DNA from: Pseudomonas putida
GTDB lineage: Bacteria > Pseudomonadota > Gammaproteobacteria > Pseudomonadales > Pseudomonadaceae
Length of the DNA stretch: 64,000 bases
Reading direction: 5' to 3'
Assembly (NCBI RefSeq): GCF_004357765.1
Contig: NZ_SMTE01000011.1
Location: 1-64,000, forward strand
How positions within the stretch are numbered: the first letter of the stretch is position 1; each line of letters opens with the position of its first letter. The notes beneath the pieces were generated by a model. It saw only the letters and a list, made by a program, of their open reading frames with translations. It was not told the origin of the DNA and made no database searches. Both the position numbers and the translations under genes were made by a program. Below are positions 25,807-36,251 of this stretch, one piece after another.

Positions 25807-26175
25807 ATGATTCAGACTCAATCCATGCTCGATGTGGCCGATAACAGCGGCGCTCGTCGCGTCATGTGCATCAAGGTGCTCGGTGGTTCGCACCGCCGTT
25901 ACGCCGGCATCGGTGACATCATCAAAGTTACCGTCAAGGAAGCAATTCCGCGCGGTAAGGTCAAAAAAGGCCAGGTGATGACCGCTGTTGTCGTCCGTAC
26001 CCGTCACGGTGTACGTCGCGCTGACGGTTCCATCATTCGTTTCGACGGCAACGCTGCTGTTCTGCTGAACACCAAGCAAGAGCCGATCGGCACTCGCATC
26101 TTCGGGCCAGTGACCCGTGAACTTCGTACTGAGAAGTTCATGAAGATCGTCTCGCTCGCCCCTGAAGTGCTGTAA
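25807..26175 (+). CDS. rplN: 50S ribosomal protein L14
   Basis: 50S interface protein that forms an inter-subunit bridge with 16S helix 44 and is the docking site of the silencing factor RsfS. 122 aa, start [21 protein letters not shown]. Usually counted as the first gene of the spc operon; here only a 23-base gap divides it from rpsQ, so S10 and spc seem continuous. Confidence 0.98.
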   Translation: MIQTQSMLDVADNSGARRVMCIKVLGGSHRRYAGIGDIIKVTVKEAIPRGKVKKGQVMTAVVVRTRHGVRRADGSIIRFDGNAAVLLNTKQEPIGTRIFGPVTRELRTEKFMKIVSLAPEVL

Positions 26176-26186
26176 GGAGATCCGAC

Positions 26187-26501
26187 ATGCAAAAGATTCG
26201 TCGTGACGACGAGATCATCGTGATCGCCGGCAAAGACAAAGGTAAGCGCGGTAAGGTGCTGAAGGTTCTCGCTGACGACCGTCTGGTCGTTGGCGGTGTC
26301 AACCTGGTCAAGCGTCATACCAAGCCTAACCCGATGGCGGGCGTTCAGGGCGGTATCGTCGAGAAAGAAGCGCCTCTGCACGCTTCCAACGTTGCCATCT
26401 TCAATGGCGAAACCAACAAGGCTGACCGCGTTGGTTTCAAAGTAGAAGACGGTAAGAAAATTCGTGTCTTCAAGTCGACCCAAAAAGCGGTTGATGCTTG
26501 A
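26187..26501 (+). CDS. rplX: 50S ribosomal protein L24
   Basis: Assembly initiator with a KOW fold. 104 aa, with [21 protein letters not shown] as the KOW motif region. Confidence 0.98.
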   Translation: MQKIRRDDEIIVIAGKDKGKRGKVLKVLADDRLVVGGVNLVKRHTKPNPMAGVQGGIVEKEAPLHASNVAIFNGETNKADRVGFKVEDGKKIRVFKSTQKAVDA

Positions 26502-26521
26502 ACACTGCTAGGTAGAAGACC

Positions 26522-27061
26522 ATGGCACGACTGAAAGAGATTTACCGGAACGAAATCGCTCCCAAGCTTAAGGAAGAACTTAAGCTGTCGAACGTGATGG
26601 AAGTTCCGCGCGTTACCAAGATCACCCTGAACATGGGTCTGGGCGAAGCGATCGGTGACAAGAAAGTCATCGAGCACGCTGTTGCCGACCTGGAAAAGAT
26701 CACCGGTCAAAAGCCGGTCGTGACTTTCGCTCGTAAATCCATCGCGGGCTTCAAAGTCCGTGAAGGCTGGCCGATCGGTGTCAAGGTGACCCTGCGTCGC
26801 GAAAAGATGTACGAATTCCTGGACCGCCTGCTGGCGATCTCCCTGCCTCGGGTTCGCGACTTCCGCGGCCTGAATGCCAAGTCCTTCGATGGTCGTGGCA
26901 ACTACAGCATGGGCGTGAAAGAGCAGATCATCTTCCCGGAAATCGATTACGACAAGATCGATGCTCTGCGCGGTTTGGACATCACCCTGACCACCACTGC
27001 TCGTTCGGACGACGAAGGCCGCGCTCTGCTGCGTGCTTTCAAGTTCCCGTTCCGCAACTGA
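26522..27061 (+). CDS. rplE: 50S ribosomal protein L5
   Basis: Binds 5S rRNA and contacts P-site tRNA. 179 aa; the [13 protein letters not shown] and [15 protein letters not shown] segments are conserved. Confidence 0.98.
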   Translation: MARLKEIYRNEIAPKLKEELKLSNVMEVPRVTKITLNMGLGEAIGDKKVIEHAVADLEKITGQKPVVTFARKSIAGFKVREGWPIGVKVTLRREKMYEFLDRLLAISLPRVRDFRGLNAKSFDGRGNYSMGVKEQIIFPEIDYDKIDALRGLDITLTTTARSDDEGRALLRAFKFPFRN

Positions 27062-27074
27062 TTGGAGTAGGAAA

Positions 27075-27380
27075 ATGGCCAAGAAGAGCATGAAGAACCG
27101 CGAGCTGAAGCGTCAGCTCACGGTAGCCAAGTTCGCTAAGAAGCGTGCTGAGCTGAAAGCGACCATCGTCAACGTCAACGCCTCTCCAGAAGAGCGTTTC
27201 GCTGCCGTTGTCGCGCTGCAGAAGCAACCGCGCGACGCCAGCGCTTCGCGCCTGCGCAACCGTTGCCGCCTGACCGGTCGTCCTCACGGTGTATACCGTA
27301 AGTTCGGCCTGGGCCGTAACATGCTGCGTCAAGCTGCAATGCGTGGCGACGTACCAGGTCTGGTCAAAGCCTCCTGGTAA
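27075..27380 (+). CDS. rpsN: 30S ribosomal protein S14
   Basis: 30S head protein. 101 aa from ATG 27075 ([15 protein letters not shown]). This is the long, zinc-free form: there is no CxxC pair, only one Cys in [19 protein letters not shown]. An upstream in-frame start inside rplE was rejected. The operon's largest internal gap follows. Confidence 0.97.
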   Translation: MAKKSMKNRELKRQLTVAKFAKKRAELKATIVNVNASPEERFAAVVALQKQPRDASASRLRNRCRLTGRPHGVYRKFGLGRNMLRQAAMRGDVPGLVKASW

Positions 27381-27397
27381 GTGCTGCAGGTGTGATC

Positions 27398-27430
27398 CCG
27401 GTGGAAGGGGAGCAATCTTCCGACCACCGG
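27398..27430 (+). promoter_or_regulatory. Leader-type hairpin after rpsN
   Basis: CCGGTGG (27398-27404) pairs with CCACCGG (27424-27430), and inner GAAG/CTTC can extend the stem. No T tract follows. It lies directly after the rpsN stop, before the terminator at 27445-27470, and may be a protein-binding or RNA-processing element. Confidence 0.4.
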
Positions 27431-27444
27431 TGACCTCGCCAACG

Positions 27445-27473
27445 AACAAGCCCCTTCATGGGGCTTGTTTCGT
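27445..27473 (+). terminator. Intrinsic terminator inside the spc operon
   Basis: A 10-bp perfect stem AACAAGCCCC/GGGGCTTGTT (27445-27454 with 27460-27469), 5-base loop, followed by TCGTTT. Located between rpsN and rpsH. Confidence 0.7.
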
Positions 27474-27493
27474 TTCTGCCTTGTGTCTAGAAT
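27465..27493 (+). promoter_or_regulatory. Candidate internal promoter for rpsH onward
   Basis: TTGTTT at 27465-27470, a 17-base spacer and TAGAAT at 27488-27493. The -10 box and spacing match the other ribosomal promoters in this window. The -35 box lies in the descending arm of the terminator. Confidence 0.55.
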
Positions 27494-27589
27494 GACCGGC
27501 TCACCTGAGCCTGGGTTTTTTGCCCTGCCTGCTCGGGTGGTTGTGATAGCCGCAAGGCTAATTATTCTTGTATCAGGAGCATCTAGCCC

Positions 27590-27982
27590 ATGAGTATGCA
27601 GGACCCGTTAGCGGACATGCTAACTCGCATCCGTAATGCCCAGATGGCTGAAAAGTCCGTCGTAAGCATGCCTTCCTCCACCCTGAAGGTCGCGGTTGCC
27701 AAAGTTCTGAAAGACGAAGGTTACATCGCTGGCTACCAGGTGACTGGTGAGGCCAAACCTTCCCTCTCGATCGAACTGAAGTACTTCGAAGGCCGTCCGG
27801 TCATCGAGGAGCTGAAGCGCTCCAGCCGTCCAGGCCTGCGCCAGTACAAGTCCGTCGCAGAGCTGCCGAAAGTACGTGGCGGCCTGGGCGTGTCTATCGT
27901 CTCCACCAACAAAGGTGTGATGACTGATCGCGCTGCGCGCGCTGCCGGTGTCGGCGGCGAAGTTCTGTGCACAGTGTTCTAA
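27590..27982 (+). CDS. rpsH: 30S ribosomal protein S8
   Basis: Central-domain 16S rRNA binder, and in E. coli the translational repressor of the spc operon. 130 aa ([18 protein letters not shown]). C-terminal signature [20 protein letters not shown]. The gene is preceded by a ~210-base leader with hairpins, a terminator and a candidate promoter. Confidence 0.98.
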   Translation: MSMQDPLADMLTRIRNAQMAEKSVVSMPSSTLKVAVAKVLKDEGYIAGYQVTGEAKPSLSIELKYFEGRPVIEELKRSSRPGLRQYKSVAELPKVRGGLGVSIVSTNKGVMTDRAARAAGVGGEVLCTVF

Positions 27983-27994
27983 GGGGAGATAGGC

Positions 27995-28528
27995 ATGTCT
28001 CGCGTCGCTAAGAACCCCGTTAAGCTGCCATCTGGTGTCGAAGTCAAATTCGCCGGCCAGCAGCTTTCGGTGAAGGGTGCCAAAGGCACTCTCGAACTGA
28101 ACGTTCACTCGTCTGTTGAAGTTACCGAAGAGTCTGGCGAGCTGCGTTTCGTCGCTCGCAACGGTGATCAGCAAGCTCGCGCCATGGCCGGTACCACCCG
28201 TGCTCTGGTCAACAACATGGTCCAGGGCGTAAGCCAAGGCTTCGAGCGCAAGCTCCAGCTGGTCGGTGTTGGTTACAAGGCACAGGCCAAGGGCACCGTC
28301 CTGAACCTGGCTCTGGGCTTCTCGCATCCAGTGGACTACGAACTGCCAGCCGGTATCACCGCTGAAACGCCTAGCCAGACCGACATCCTGATCAAGGGTA
28401 TCGACAAGCAGCTGGTAGGTCAGGTGGCCGCTGAAATCCGCGGGTTCCGTCCGCCAGAGCCTTACAAAGGCAAAGGTGTGCGTTACGCGGACGAAGTAGT
28501 CCGTCGTAAAGAAGCCAAGAAGAAGTAG
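27995..28528 (+). CDS. rplF: 50S ribosomal protein L6
   Basis: Two-domain protein near the sarcin-ricin loop. 177 aa, ending with [18 protein letters not shown], the family signature. Confidence 0.98.
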   Translation: MSRVAKNPVKLPSGVEVKFAGQQLSVKGAKGTLELNVHSSVEVTEESGELRFVARNGDQQARAMAGTTRALVNNMVQGVSQGFERKLQLVGVGYKAQAKGTVLNLALGFSHPVDYELPAGITAETPSQTDILIKGIDKQLVGQVAAEIRGFRPPEPYKGKGVRYADEVVRRKEAKKK

Positions 28529-28538
28529 GGCCTAGCAA

Positions 28539-28889
28539 ATGACCGACAAAAAAGTTACTCGACTGCGTCGCGCTCGCAAAGCACGCCTCAAGATGCACGA
28601 ACTCGAAGTCGTGCGCCTGTGCGTGTTCCGCTCTTCGCAGCACATCTACGCCCAGGTCATTTCGGCCGACGGCAGCAAGGTTCTGGCAAGCGCCTCGACC
28701 TTGGACAAAGAACTGCGTGATGGCGCCACTGGCAACATCGACGCGGCCACTAAGGTTGGCAAGCTGGTAGCTGAGCGTGCGAAAGCCGCCGGTGTATCTC
28801 AAGTTGCCTTTGACCGTTCCGGCTTCAAGTACCATGGCCGCGTCAAAGCGCTGGCTGATGCTGCTCGTGAAGGCGGGCTGGAGTTCTAA
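28539..28889 (+). CDS. rplR: 50S ribosomal protein L18
   Basis: Binds 5S rRNA together with L5. 116 aa; the [22 protein letters not shown]-terminal part is characteristic. Confidence 0.98.
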   Translation: MTDKKVTRLRRARKARLKMHELEVVRLCVFRSSQHIYAQVISADGSKVLASASTLDKELRDGATGNIDAATKVGKLVAERAKAAGVSQVAFDRSGFKYHGRVKALADAAREGGLEF

Positions 28890-28892
28890 GTT

Positions 28893-29393
28893 ATGGCAAA
28901 TAACGATCAAAAGCGCGACGAAGGCTACATCGAGAAGCTGGTTCAAGTTAACCGCGTAGCTAAAACCGTAAAAGGCGGCCGTATCTTCACCTTCACCGCG
29001 TTGACCGTGGTAGGTGATGGCAAGGGTCGCGTCGGTTTCGGCCGTGGCAAATCGCGTGAAGTACCTGCCGCGATCCAGAAAGCCATGGAAGCTGCCCGTC
29101 GCAACATGATCCAGGTTGACCTGAAAGGCACCACCCTGCAGTACGCCACCAAGGCCGCCCACGGCGCCTCGAAGGTCTACATGCAGCCTGCCTCGGAAGG
29201 TACCGGTATCATCGCCGGCGGCGCCATGCGTGCCGTCCTGGAAGTTGCTGGTGTTCAGAACGTCCTGGCCAAGTGCTACGGTTCGACCAACCCAGTGAAC
29301 GTGGTCTACGCCACTTTCAAGGGTCTGAAAGCCATGCAATCTCCTGAGTCCATTGCTGCCAAGCGCGGCAAGAGCGTTGAGGAGATCTTCTGA
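28893..29393 (+). CDS. rpsE: 30S ribosomal protein S5
   Basis: Part of the mRNA entry site and decoding fidelity. 166 aa; the N-terminal [16 protein letters not shown] loop (the spectinomycin-resistance region) looks wild type, with no deletion. Confidence 0.98.
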   Translation: MANNDQKRDEGYIEKLVQVNRVAKTVKGGRIFTFTALTVVGDGKGRVGFGRGKSREVPAAIQKAMEAARRNMIQVDLKGTTLQYATKAAHGASKVYMQPASEGTGIIAGGAMRAVLEVAGVQNVLAKCYGSTNPVNVVYATFKGLKAMQSPESIAAKRGKSVEEIF

Positions 29394-29395
29394 TC

Positions 29396-29572
29396 ATGGC
29401 AACTGTAAAAGTAACGCTGATCAAGAGCACCGCTGGCCGCCTGCCTAACCACATCCTGTGCGTTAAAGGCCTGGGTCTGCGTCGCATCGGTCACACTGTA
29501 GAAGTCCAGGATACTCCCGAGAATCGCGGGATGATCAACAAGGCTTACTACATGCTGCGCGTCGAGGGTTAA
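29396..29572 (+). CDS. rpmD: 50S ribosomal protein L30
   Basis: 58 aa, starting [19 protein letters not shown] and ending YYMLRVEG. It starts two bases after rpsE and ends three bases before rplO. Small 5S-region protein of the 50S, present in most but not all bacteria. Confidence 0.97.
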   Translation: MATVKVTLIKSTAGRLPNHILCVKGLGLRRIGHTVEVQDTPENRGMINKAYYMLRVEG

Positions 29573-29575
29573 TCG

Positions 29576-30010
29576 ATGAAACTCAATGATCTGAGTCCAG
29601 CGCCGGGTTCCCGTCGCGAGAAGCATCGTCCGGGTCGTGGTATCGGTAGCGGTCTGGGCAAGACTGGTGGCCGCGGCCACAAAGGTCAAACCTCCCGTTC
29701 CGGTGGTTCGATCGCTCCGGGCTTCGAAGGCGGTCAACAGCCGCTGCACCGTCGTCTGCCGAAGTTCGGCTTCGTTTCCCTGAAAGCCATGGACCGCGCC
29801 GAAGTGCGTCTGTCCGAGCTGGCCAAAGTGGAAGGCGACGTGGTTTCCGTGCAATCCCTGAAGGATGCCAACGTGATCGGCCAGAACGTACAGCGTGTGA
29901 AAATCATGCTGTCTGGCGAAGTCACTCGCGCAGTCACCATCAAGGGTATCGCAGCCACCAAGGGTGCGCGTGCGGCTATCGAAGCAGCTGGCGGCAAGTT
30001 CGAGGAATAA
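29576..30010 (+). CDS. rplO: 50S ribosomal protein L15
   Basis: Late assembly protein of the 50S. 144 aa, with a Gly/Arg-rich N-terminal extension ([20 protein letters not shown]) and a globular C-terminal domain. Its stop abuts the secY ATG. Confidence 0.98.
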   Translation: MKLNDLSPAPGSRREKHRPGRGIGSGLGKTGGRGHKGQTSRSGGSIAPGFEGGQQPLHRRLPKFGFVSLKAMDRAEVRLSELAKVEGDVVSVQSLKDANVIGQNVQRVKIMLSGEVTRAVTIKGIAATKGARAAIEAAGGKFEE

Positions 30011-31342
30011 ATGGCTAAGCAAGGTGCTCTCTCTTCGCTCGGTAAGGGCGGGATGTCGGAACTCTGGGCTCGTCTGCGCTTTCTGTTCATGGCGATCATC
30101 GTCTATCGGATAGGTGCGCATATCCCGGTTCCAGGCATCAATCCAGACCGTCTGGCGGATCTGTTTCGGCAGAATGAGGGGACCATTCTTAGCTTGTTCA
30201 ACATGTTCTCCGGTGGCGCGCTCGAGCGCATGAGCATCTTTGCATTGGGGATCATGCCGTACATCTCGGCATCGATCATCATGCAGCTGATGACTGCGGT
30301 CAGCCCGCAACTGGAGCAGTTGAAGAAGGAAGGTGAAGCTGGCCGTCGCAAGATCAGCCAGTACACCCGCTACGGCACCGTTATTCTGGCGCTGGTCCAA
30401 GCCATTGGCATGTCCATTGGCCTGGCCAACCAGGGCGTGGCGTTTTCTGTTGGGCTTGGCTTCTATGTCGTCGCCGTCTCCACCTTCGTGGCAGGCGCGA
30501 TGTTCATGATGTGGCTGGGCGAGCAGATCACCGAGCGCGGTGTGGGCAACGGTATCTCGATGTTGATCTTCGCAGGTATCGTTGCCGGTCTTCCGAGAGC
30601 AATCGGGCAGTCTTTCGAGTCTGCACGCACAGGCGATATCAATATTTTCGCCCTGGTCGCTATCGGTTTGCTGGCAGTAGCGATTATCGGTTTCGTGGTG
30701 TTCATCGAGCGTGGTCAGCGTCGTATCGCCGTTCACTACGCCAAGCGTCAGCAGGGCCGCAAGGTCTTCGCTGCGCAGACCAGCCACTTGCCGTTGAAGG
30801 TGAACATGGCAGGGGTAATCCCGGCCATTTTCGCGAGCAGCATTCTGCTGTTCCCGGCTTCGCTGGGTGCCTGGTTCGGTCAGTCCGAAGGTATGGGCTG
30901 GCTGCAGGACATCTCGCAGTCGATCGCTCCTGGTCAGCCGTTGAACATTCTGCTGTTTAGTGCAGGGATCATTTTCTTCTGCTTCTTCTACACAGCGTTG
31001 ATGTTCAACCCGAAAGACGTAGCGGAAAACCTGAAGAAGTCCGGTGCCTTTATTCCGGGTATCCGTCCTGGTGAGCAGTCGGCACGCTACATTGATGGCG
31101 TTCTGACCCGTTTGACCATGTTCGGTGCTCTTTACATGATGGCCGTCTGCCTTCTGCCCCAGTTCCTGGTGGTGGCAGCAAATGTGCCGTTCTACCTTGG
31201 CGGGACCTCGTTGCTGATTGTGGTAGTGGTTGTGATGGACTTCATGTCCCAAGTACAATCGCACCTCGTTTCGCACCAGTACGAATCCCTGATGAAGAAA
31301 GCCAACCTGAAAGGCTACGGCGGCAGCGGTCTGCTGCGCTGA
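30011..31342 (+). CDS. secY: SecY, protein translocase channel subunit
   Basis: Ten-helix inner-membrane channel of SecYEG. 443 aa. [14 protein letters not shown] and the plug region precede the cytoplasmic loops; the C-terminal loop with [22 protein letters not shown] binds SecA and the ribosome. It follows rplO with no gap, the normal spc operon position. Confidence 0.98.
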   Translation: MAKQGALSSLGKGGMSELWARLRFLFMAIIVYRIGAHIPVPGINPDRLADLFRQNEGTILSLFNMFSGGALERMSIFALGIMPYISASIIMQLMTAVSPQLEQLKKEGEAGRRKISQYTRYGTVILALVQAIGMSIGLANQGVAFSVGLGFYVVAVSTFVAGAMFMMWLGEQITERGVGNGISMLIFAGIVAGLPRAIGQSFESARTGDINIFALVAIGLLAVAIIGFVVFIERGQRRIAVHYAKRQQGRKVFAAQTSHLPLKVNMAGVIPAIFASSILLFPASLGAWFGQSEGMGWLQDISQSIAPGQPLNILLFSAGIIFFCFFYTALMFNPKDVAENLKKSGAFIPGIRPGEQSARYIDGVLTRLTMFGALYMMAVCLLPQFLVVAANVPFYLGGTSLLIVVVVVMDFMSQVQSHLVSHQYESLMKKANLKGYGGSGLLR

Positions 31343-31372
31343 TTTAGCCCCTTAAGGTTCGAGGAGTCGGTA

Positions 31373-31489
31373 ATGAAAGTTCGTGCATCGGTGAAAAAGC
31401 TGTGCCGTAACTGCAAGATCATCCGTCGCGAAGGCGTCGTACGAGTGATCTGCAGCGCGGAACCGCGTCACAAGCAGCGCCAAGGCTGA
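31373..31489 (+). CDS. rpmJ: 50S ribosomal protein L36
   Basis: 38 aa, starting [15 protein letters not shown] and ending EPRHKQRQG. It is the zinc-binding (C+) form: Cys11, Cys14, Cys27 and His32 form the site. Bacteria with Zur often keep a zinc-free paralogue elsewhere, but none is seen in this window. Last gene of the spc operon. Confidence 0.96.
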
Positions 31490-31506
31490 GTGTGATCTGC
31501 GCTTCA

Positions 31507-31534
31507 AACCCAGCAGCTAGTGTGCTGCTGGGTT
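31507..31534 (+). terminator. Hairpin between the spc and alpha operons
   Basis: An 11-bp perfect stem AACCCAGCAGC/GCTGCTGGGTT with a 6-base loop. The tail (GATTAATCG) is not a T run, so it is a weak terminator, a processing site or a 3'-end stabiliser. No convincing promoter is visible in the remaining 86 bases before rpsM. Confidence 0.5.
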
Positions 31535-31620
31535 GATTAATCGTTTCTACAGCGATATTATCTCGCGCCCTATTTCTTGGCTTCCGGGGCGTAGGTAGCT
31601 GTCAATTGGAGTCCCACTGA

Positions 31621-31977
31621 ATGGCCCGTATTGCAGGCGTCAACATTCCAGATAACAAGCATACTGTTATCTCGCTGACCTACATCTATGGTGTCGGTCG
31701 CACAACTGCACAGAAGATCTGTGCAGACGCTGGTGTAAACCCAGCCGCTAAGATCAAGGATCTGAGCGACGAGCAAATCGAAACCCTGCGTGGCGAAGTC
31801 GCGAAGTTCACCACCGAAGGTGACCTGCGCCGTGACGTCAACATGAAGATCAAGCGCTTGATGGACCTGGGTTGCTACCGCGGCCTGCGTCATCGTAAAG
31901 GTCTGCCGGTCCGCGGTCAGCGCACCAAGACCAACGCACGCACCCGTAAGGGCCCGCGTAAGCCGATCCGCAAGTAA
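31621..31977 (+). CDS. rpsM: 30S ribosomal protein S13
   Basis: 30S head protein contacting P-site tRNA and the 50S. 118 aa, with the [12 protein letters not shown] helix-hairpin-helix and the basic tail [20 protein letters not shown]. First gene of the alpha operon. Confidence 0.98.
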   Translation: MARIAGVNIPDNKHTVISLTYIYGVGRTTAQKICADAGVNPAAKIKDLSDEQIETLRGEVAKFTTEGDLRRDVNMKIKRLMDLGCYRGLRHRKGLPVRGQRTKTNARTRKGPRKPIRK

Positions 31978-31995
31978 TCGCCCAGGAATATAGAC

Positions 31996-32385
31996 ATGGC
32001 AAAACCTGCTGCTCGTCCTCGTAAGAAAGTCAAAAAGACAGTGGTTGATGGCATCGCCCACATCCATGCGTCTTTCAACAACACCATCGTGACCATCACC
32101 GACCGTCAGGGCAATGCGTTGTCCTGGGCGACCTCCGGTGGTTCGGGTTTCCGTGGTTCGCGCAAATCCACCCCGTTCGCAGCTCAGATCGCTGCTGAGC
32201 GTGCTGGTCAAGCTGCGCTGGAATACGGCCTGAAAAACCTCGACGTTAACGTCAAGGGTCCAGGTCCGGGTCGTGAGTCCGCCGTTCGTGCACTGAACAG
32301 CTGCGGCTACAAGATCGCCAGCATCACCGACGTGACGCCAATCCCGCACAACGGGTGCCGTCCGCCGAAGAAGCGTCGCGTGTAA
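31996..32385 (+). CDS. rpsK: 30S ribosomal protein S11
   Basis: Platform protein near the E-site mRNA. 129 aa, ending in the conserved [18 protein letters not shown]. Confidence 0.98.
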
Positions 32386-32400
32386 TCAGGAGACAGAAGA

Positions 32401-33021
32401 ATGGCACGTTACATTGGTCCAAAATGCAAACTGTCTCGTCGTGAAGGCACTGACCTGTTCCTGAAGAGCGGCGTTCGCGCTCTGGAATCGAAGTGCAACA
32501 TCGAAGCAGCCCCAGGTATCCACGGCCAGCGCCGTGGCCGTCAGTCCGACTACGGTACCCAGCTGCGCGAGAAGCAAAAAGTCCGTCGTATCTACGGTGT
32601 TCTGGAGCGTCAGTTCCGCGGTTACTACCAAGCTGCTGCCTCGAAAAAAGGCGCAACCGGTGAGAACCTGCTGCAACTGCTCGAGTGCCGTCTGGATAAC
32701 GTCGTCTACCGTATGGGCTTCGGCTCGACTCGTTCCGAGTCCCGTCAGCTGGTTTCGCACAAAGCGATCAGCGTCAACGGTAAGACTGTAAACATTCCAT
32801 CCTACCAAGTTCGTCCGGGTGACGTGGTCGCGGTTCGCGAGAAGTCGCTGAGCCAGCTGCGCATTGTTCAAGCCCTTGAACTGTGCGCCCAGCGTGGCCG
32901 CGTTGAGTGGGTTGACGTGGATGCTGCTAAAAAGTCGGGCGTTTTCAAGAACGTTCCTGCTCGCAGCGACCTGTCTGCCGACATCAACGAGAACCTGATT
33001 GTCGAGCTCTACTCCAAGTAA
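32401..33021 (+). CDS. rpsD: 30S ribosomal protein S4
   Basis: Assembly initiator and mRNA-entry protein; autoregulator of the alpha operon in E. coli. 206 aa. The S4 RNA-binding domain spans ~96-160 ([20 protein letters not shown]). No zinc cysteine cluster is present at the N-terminus. Confidence 0.98.
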   Translation: MARYIGPKCKLSRREGTDLFLKSGVRALESKCNIEAAPGIHGQRRGRQSDYGTQLREKQKVRRIYGVLERQFRGYYQAAASKKGATGENLLQLLECRLDNVVYRMGFGSTRSESRQLVSHKAISVNGKTVNIPSYQVRPGDVVAVREKSLSQLRIVQALELCAQRGRVEWVDVDAAKKSGVFKNVPARSDLSADINENLIVELYSK

Positions 33022-33043
33022 GGGCTAGAAAATAGGTGCATCC

Positions 33044-34045
33044 ATGCAGATTTCGGTAAATGAGTTCCTGACTCCCCGCCACATTGATGTGCAGGTAGTC
33101 AGTCCGACCCGCGCCAAGATCACCCTCGAGCCTCTCGAGCGTGGTTTCGGCCATACCCTGGGCAACGCGCTGCGCCGCATCCTGTTGTCCTCCATGCCTG
33201 GCTGTGCAGTAGTCGAGGCCGAGATCGATGGCGTACTCCACGAGTACTCCGCGATCGAAGGTGTTCAGGAAGACGTAATTGAAATCCTGTTGAACCTGAA
33301 AGGCCTGGCTATCAAACTGCACGGTCGTGACGAAGTTACGCTGACCTTGTCGAAAAAGGGTTCGGGGGTGGTTACCGCTGCCGATATTCAGCTGGATCAC
33401 GATGTCGAGATCGTCAACCCCGATCACGTAATCGCGAACCTGGCGTCCAACGGCGCCCTGAACATGAAGCTCACCGTAGCTCGTGGTCGCGGTTACGAGC
33501 CGGCCGACTCTCGTCAGACTGACGAAGACGAAAGCCGTAGCATTGGCCGTCTTCAGCTGGACGCTTCGTTCAGCCCGGTGCGTCGTATCGCCTATGTGGT
33601 CGAGAACGCCCGTGTTGAGCAGCGTACCAACCTGGACAAGCTGGTCATTGATCTGGAAACCAACGGCACCCTGGATCCTGAAGAGGCTATCCGTCGCGCT
33701 GCGACCATCCTGCAACAGCAGCTGGCCGCGTTCGTCGACCTCAAAGGTGACAGCGAGCCTGTCGTAGTCGAGCAGGAAGACGAGATCGATCCGATCCTGC
33801 TGCGTCCGGTTGACGACCTGGAACTGACTGTACGTTCGGCCAACTGCCTCAAGGCGGAGAACATCTACTACATCGGCGACCTGATTCAGCGTACCGAAGT
33901 AGAGCTGTTGAAGACTCCTAACCTGGGCAAGAAGTCCCTGACTGAAATCAAGGACGTCCTGGCCTCTCGTGGTCTGTCTCTCGGCATGCGCCTCGACAAC
34001 TGGCCGCCTGCAAGTCTTAAGAAAGACGACAAGGCGACCGCCTGA
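33044..34045 (+). CDS. rpoA: RNA polymerase alpha subunit
   Basis: Assembly and promoter-contact subunit. 333 aa. The N-terminal dimerisation domain (residues ~1-235) contains [20 protein letters not shown]; a linker with a [13 protein letters not shown] stretch leads to the C-terminal domain (250-320) that binds UP elements and activators and has the [23 protein letters not shown] helix-hairpin-helix. Confidence 0.98.
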
Positions 34046-34087
34046 TCGTCGTAATCACCGAACGTAGTGTTTGGTAAGGAATGAATC

Positions 34088-34474
34088 ATGCGTCATCGTA
34101 AAAGTGGACGTCACCTGAGCCGTACCAGCTCTCACCGCAAGGCTATGTTCCAGAACATGGCAGTGTCGTTGATCGAGCACGAGCTGATCAAAACCACCCT
34201 GCCGAAAGCCAAGGAACTGCGCCGCGTTGCCGAGCCGCTGATCACCCTGGCCAAGGAAGACAGCGTTGCGAACCGCCGCCTGGCCTTCGATCGTACCCGT
34301 TCGAAGTCCGCTGTAGGCAAGCTGTTCAACGACCTGGGCAAGCGTTACGCCACCCGTCAGGGCGGCTACCTGCGCATCCTGAAGTGCGGTTTCCGCGCTG
34401 GCGACAACGCCCCTATGGCGTACGTCGAGCTGGTTGATCGTCCGGTCGGTGGTGCTGTAGAAGCTGCCGAGTAA
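34088..34474 (+). CDS. rplQ: 50S ribosomal protein L17
   Basis: Tunnel-exit region protein. 128 aa, start [20 protein letters not shown]. Last gene of the ribosomal supercluster. Confidence 0.98.
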   Translation: MRHRKSGRHLSRTSSHRKAMFQNMAVSLIEHELIKTTLPKAKELRRVAEPLITLAKEDSVANRRLAFDRTRSKSAVGKLFNDLGKRYATRQGGYLRILKCGFRAGDNAPMAYVELVDRPVGGAVEAAE

Positions 34475-34495
34475 GACGTTCTGTCTGCTACAAAG

Positions 34496-34520
34496 AACCG
34501 GGCCTAGCGCCCGGTTTTTT
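34496..34520 (+). terminator. Terminator of the alpha operon
   Basis: ACCGGGC/GCCCGGT stem with a short CTAGC loop followed by six T. It closes the ribosomal supercluster. Confidence 0.93.
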
Positions 34521-34569
34521 GTGGTTAATGGTATTGTTAATTTCTATTGCTTTAAGTCATTCAATGAAT

Positions 34570-34598
34570 TTGTTCTAGCTAGGCCCCTCGCCGATACT
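34570..34598 (+). promoter_or_regulatory. Candidate katA promoter
   Basis: TTGTTC at 34570-34575, a 17-base spacer, and GATACT at 34593-34598. An A/T-rich stretch just upstream (34525-34569) contains the 11-base palindrome ATTCAATGAAT. Peroxide-responsive katA genes usually have OxyR sites here, but I could not fit the four-block OxyR pattern with confidence. Confidence 0.35.
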
Positions 34599-34649
34599 CC
34601 TTTCAAGCCAAGCCGATTAGCCGGCCTTCGAGACCGATAAGGAGAGCTC

Positions 34650-36089
34650 ATGAGCAAGATTCTCACCACCGCCAGCGGTGCCCCTGTAGCTGACAATCAG
34701 AATTCCCGTTCCGCTGGCCCACGTGGTCCGCTGATGCTTGATGACTTCCATCTGATCGAGAAACTCGCTCACTTCAACCGTGAAAATATTCCCGAGCGGC
34801 GCGTCCACGCCAAGGGATCCGGTGCCTATGGCACTTTCACGGTGACGCGCGATATCACTGGATACACCAGCGCCAAGTTGTTCGAACAAATCGGCAAGCA
34901 GACTGAAACCTTCTTGCGCTTCTCCACCGTTGGCGGCGAACGTGGCTCCGCCGACACCGAGCGCGATCCGCGCGGCTTCGCGGTGAAGTTCTATACCGAG
35001 GAAGGCAACTGGGACATCGTCGGCAACAACACCCCGGTGTTCTTCATCCGCGACCCCCTGAAATTCCCAGACTTCATCCACACCCAGAAGCGTCACCCAC
35101 AGACCAACCTGAAGAATGCCCAGATGATGTGGGACTTCTGGTCGCATTCCCCCGAGGCATTGCACCAGGTCACCATCCTTTTCTCGGATCGTGGCATTCC
35201 GGATGGCTATCGTCATATGCACGGCTTTGGCAGTCACACCTATAGCCTGATCAATGCGCAGGGCGAGCGCACTTGGGTGAAGTGGCATTTCAAGACTCAG
35301 CAAGGTATCAAGAACCTCGCCCCGGCAGAGGCTGCACGGCTGGCCGGCAGTGACCCAGACTATGCCCAACGCGACCTCTTCGAGGCCATCGAGCGAGGCG
35401 ACTTCCCACGCTGGACGGTGTGCATCCAGATCATGAGTGAGGCCGAGGCCGCACAACGCGCCGAGAATCCTTTCGACGTGACCAAGACCTGGTCGCAGAA
35501 GGATTACCCTTTGATCGAAGTGGGTGTACTCGAGCTCAACCGAAATCCGCTCAACTATTTTGCTGAAGTCGAGCAGGCCGCGTTTGGTCCGAGCAACATG
35601 GTCCCCGGGGTCGGCTTGTCGCCGGACCGCATGCTGCAAGGCCGTGTCTTCGCCTACGCCGATGCCCACCGCTATCGGGTCGGTACCAATCACCAGCAAC
35701 TGCCAGTGAATGCCCCGCGGTGCCCGGTCAACAGCTACCAGCGTGACGGTTCGATGGCGATGGGCAGCTATGGCAGTGCACCGAACTACGAGCCAAACAG
35801 CTACGCCGACGCACCCAAGCAGTCGCCACGTCACGCCGAGCCTGCGCTGGCCCTGAGCGGCGCAGCGGATCGTCACGATCATCGTGAAGATTCCGATTAC
35901 TACAGCCACGCCGGCGCGCTGTTCCGTTTGATGAGCGACGAGCAGAAAGCACTGCTGATCAACAACATCGCCGGCACCATGGCAGCCGTCAGCGAAGATG
36001 TGGTCCAGCGGCAGTTGCAGTACTTCTTCAAGGCCGATCCGGCTTACGGAGAGGGGATCGCCAAGGCCTTGGGCTTGAATCTCGACTAA
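34650..36089 (+). CDS. katA: KatA, monofunctional heme catalase (clade 3)
   Basis: Breaks down hydrogen peroxide in the cytoplasm. 479 aa, the small-subunit length. Catalytic His53 lies in [12 protein letters not shown] and the distal Asn126 in [14 protein letters not shown]. The proximal heme tyrosine is in [15 protein letters not shown]. An NADPH-binding type C-terminal part follows. AAGGAGAG lies seven bases before the start. A terminator follows, and a ferritin gene comes next, the same pair as in P. aeruginosa. Confidence 0.96.
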   Translation: MSKILTTASGAPVADNQNSRSAGPRGPLMLDDFHLIEKLAHFNRENIPERRVHAKGSGAYGTFTVTRDITGYTSAKLFEQIGKQTETFLRFSTVGGERGSADTERDPRGFAVKFYTEEGNWDIVGNNTPVFFIRDPLKFPDFIHTQKRHPQTNLKNAQMMWDFWSHSPEALHQVTILFSDRGIPDGYRHMHGFGSHTYSLINAQGERTWVKWHFKTQQGIKNLAPAEAARLAGSDPDYAQRDLFEAIERGDFPRWTVCIQIMSEAEAAQRAENPFDVTKTWSQKDYPLIEVGVLELNRNPLNYFAEVEQAAFGPSNMVPGVGLSPDRMLQGRVFAYADAHRYRVGTNHQQLPVNAPRCPVNSYQRDGSMAMGSYGSAPNYEPNSYADAPKQSPRHAEPALALSGAADRHDHREDSDYYSHAGALFRLMSDEQKALLINNIAGTMAAVSEDVVQRQLQYFFKADPAYGEGIAKALGLNLD

Positions 36090-36106
36090 GTCGAAGTGAT
36101 AAGAAG

Positions 36107-36132
36107 AACCGCCCTCATTTGGGCGGTTTTTC
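36107..36132 (+). terminator. Terminator after katA
   Basis: AACCGCCC/GGGCGGTT stem (36107-36114 with 36121-36128) with a TCATTT loop and a T tract. Confidence 0.9.
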
Positions 36133-36251
36133 AATGAATATCACTACTGTTTAACCGATTTTTTGCTTCTAATTGCGCATTTCTCAGTGACCGCGACCAA
36201 AAGCTGGTTCACACTATGCTCATTGGCGTTTTCATATGGAGAAACAGGGCG

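Noticed and set aside
34525-34569. OxyR site before katA
   Set aside because: A/T-rich sequence and one palindrome are present, but the four ATAG/CTAT blocks with correct spacing could not be fitted.
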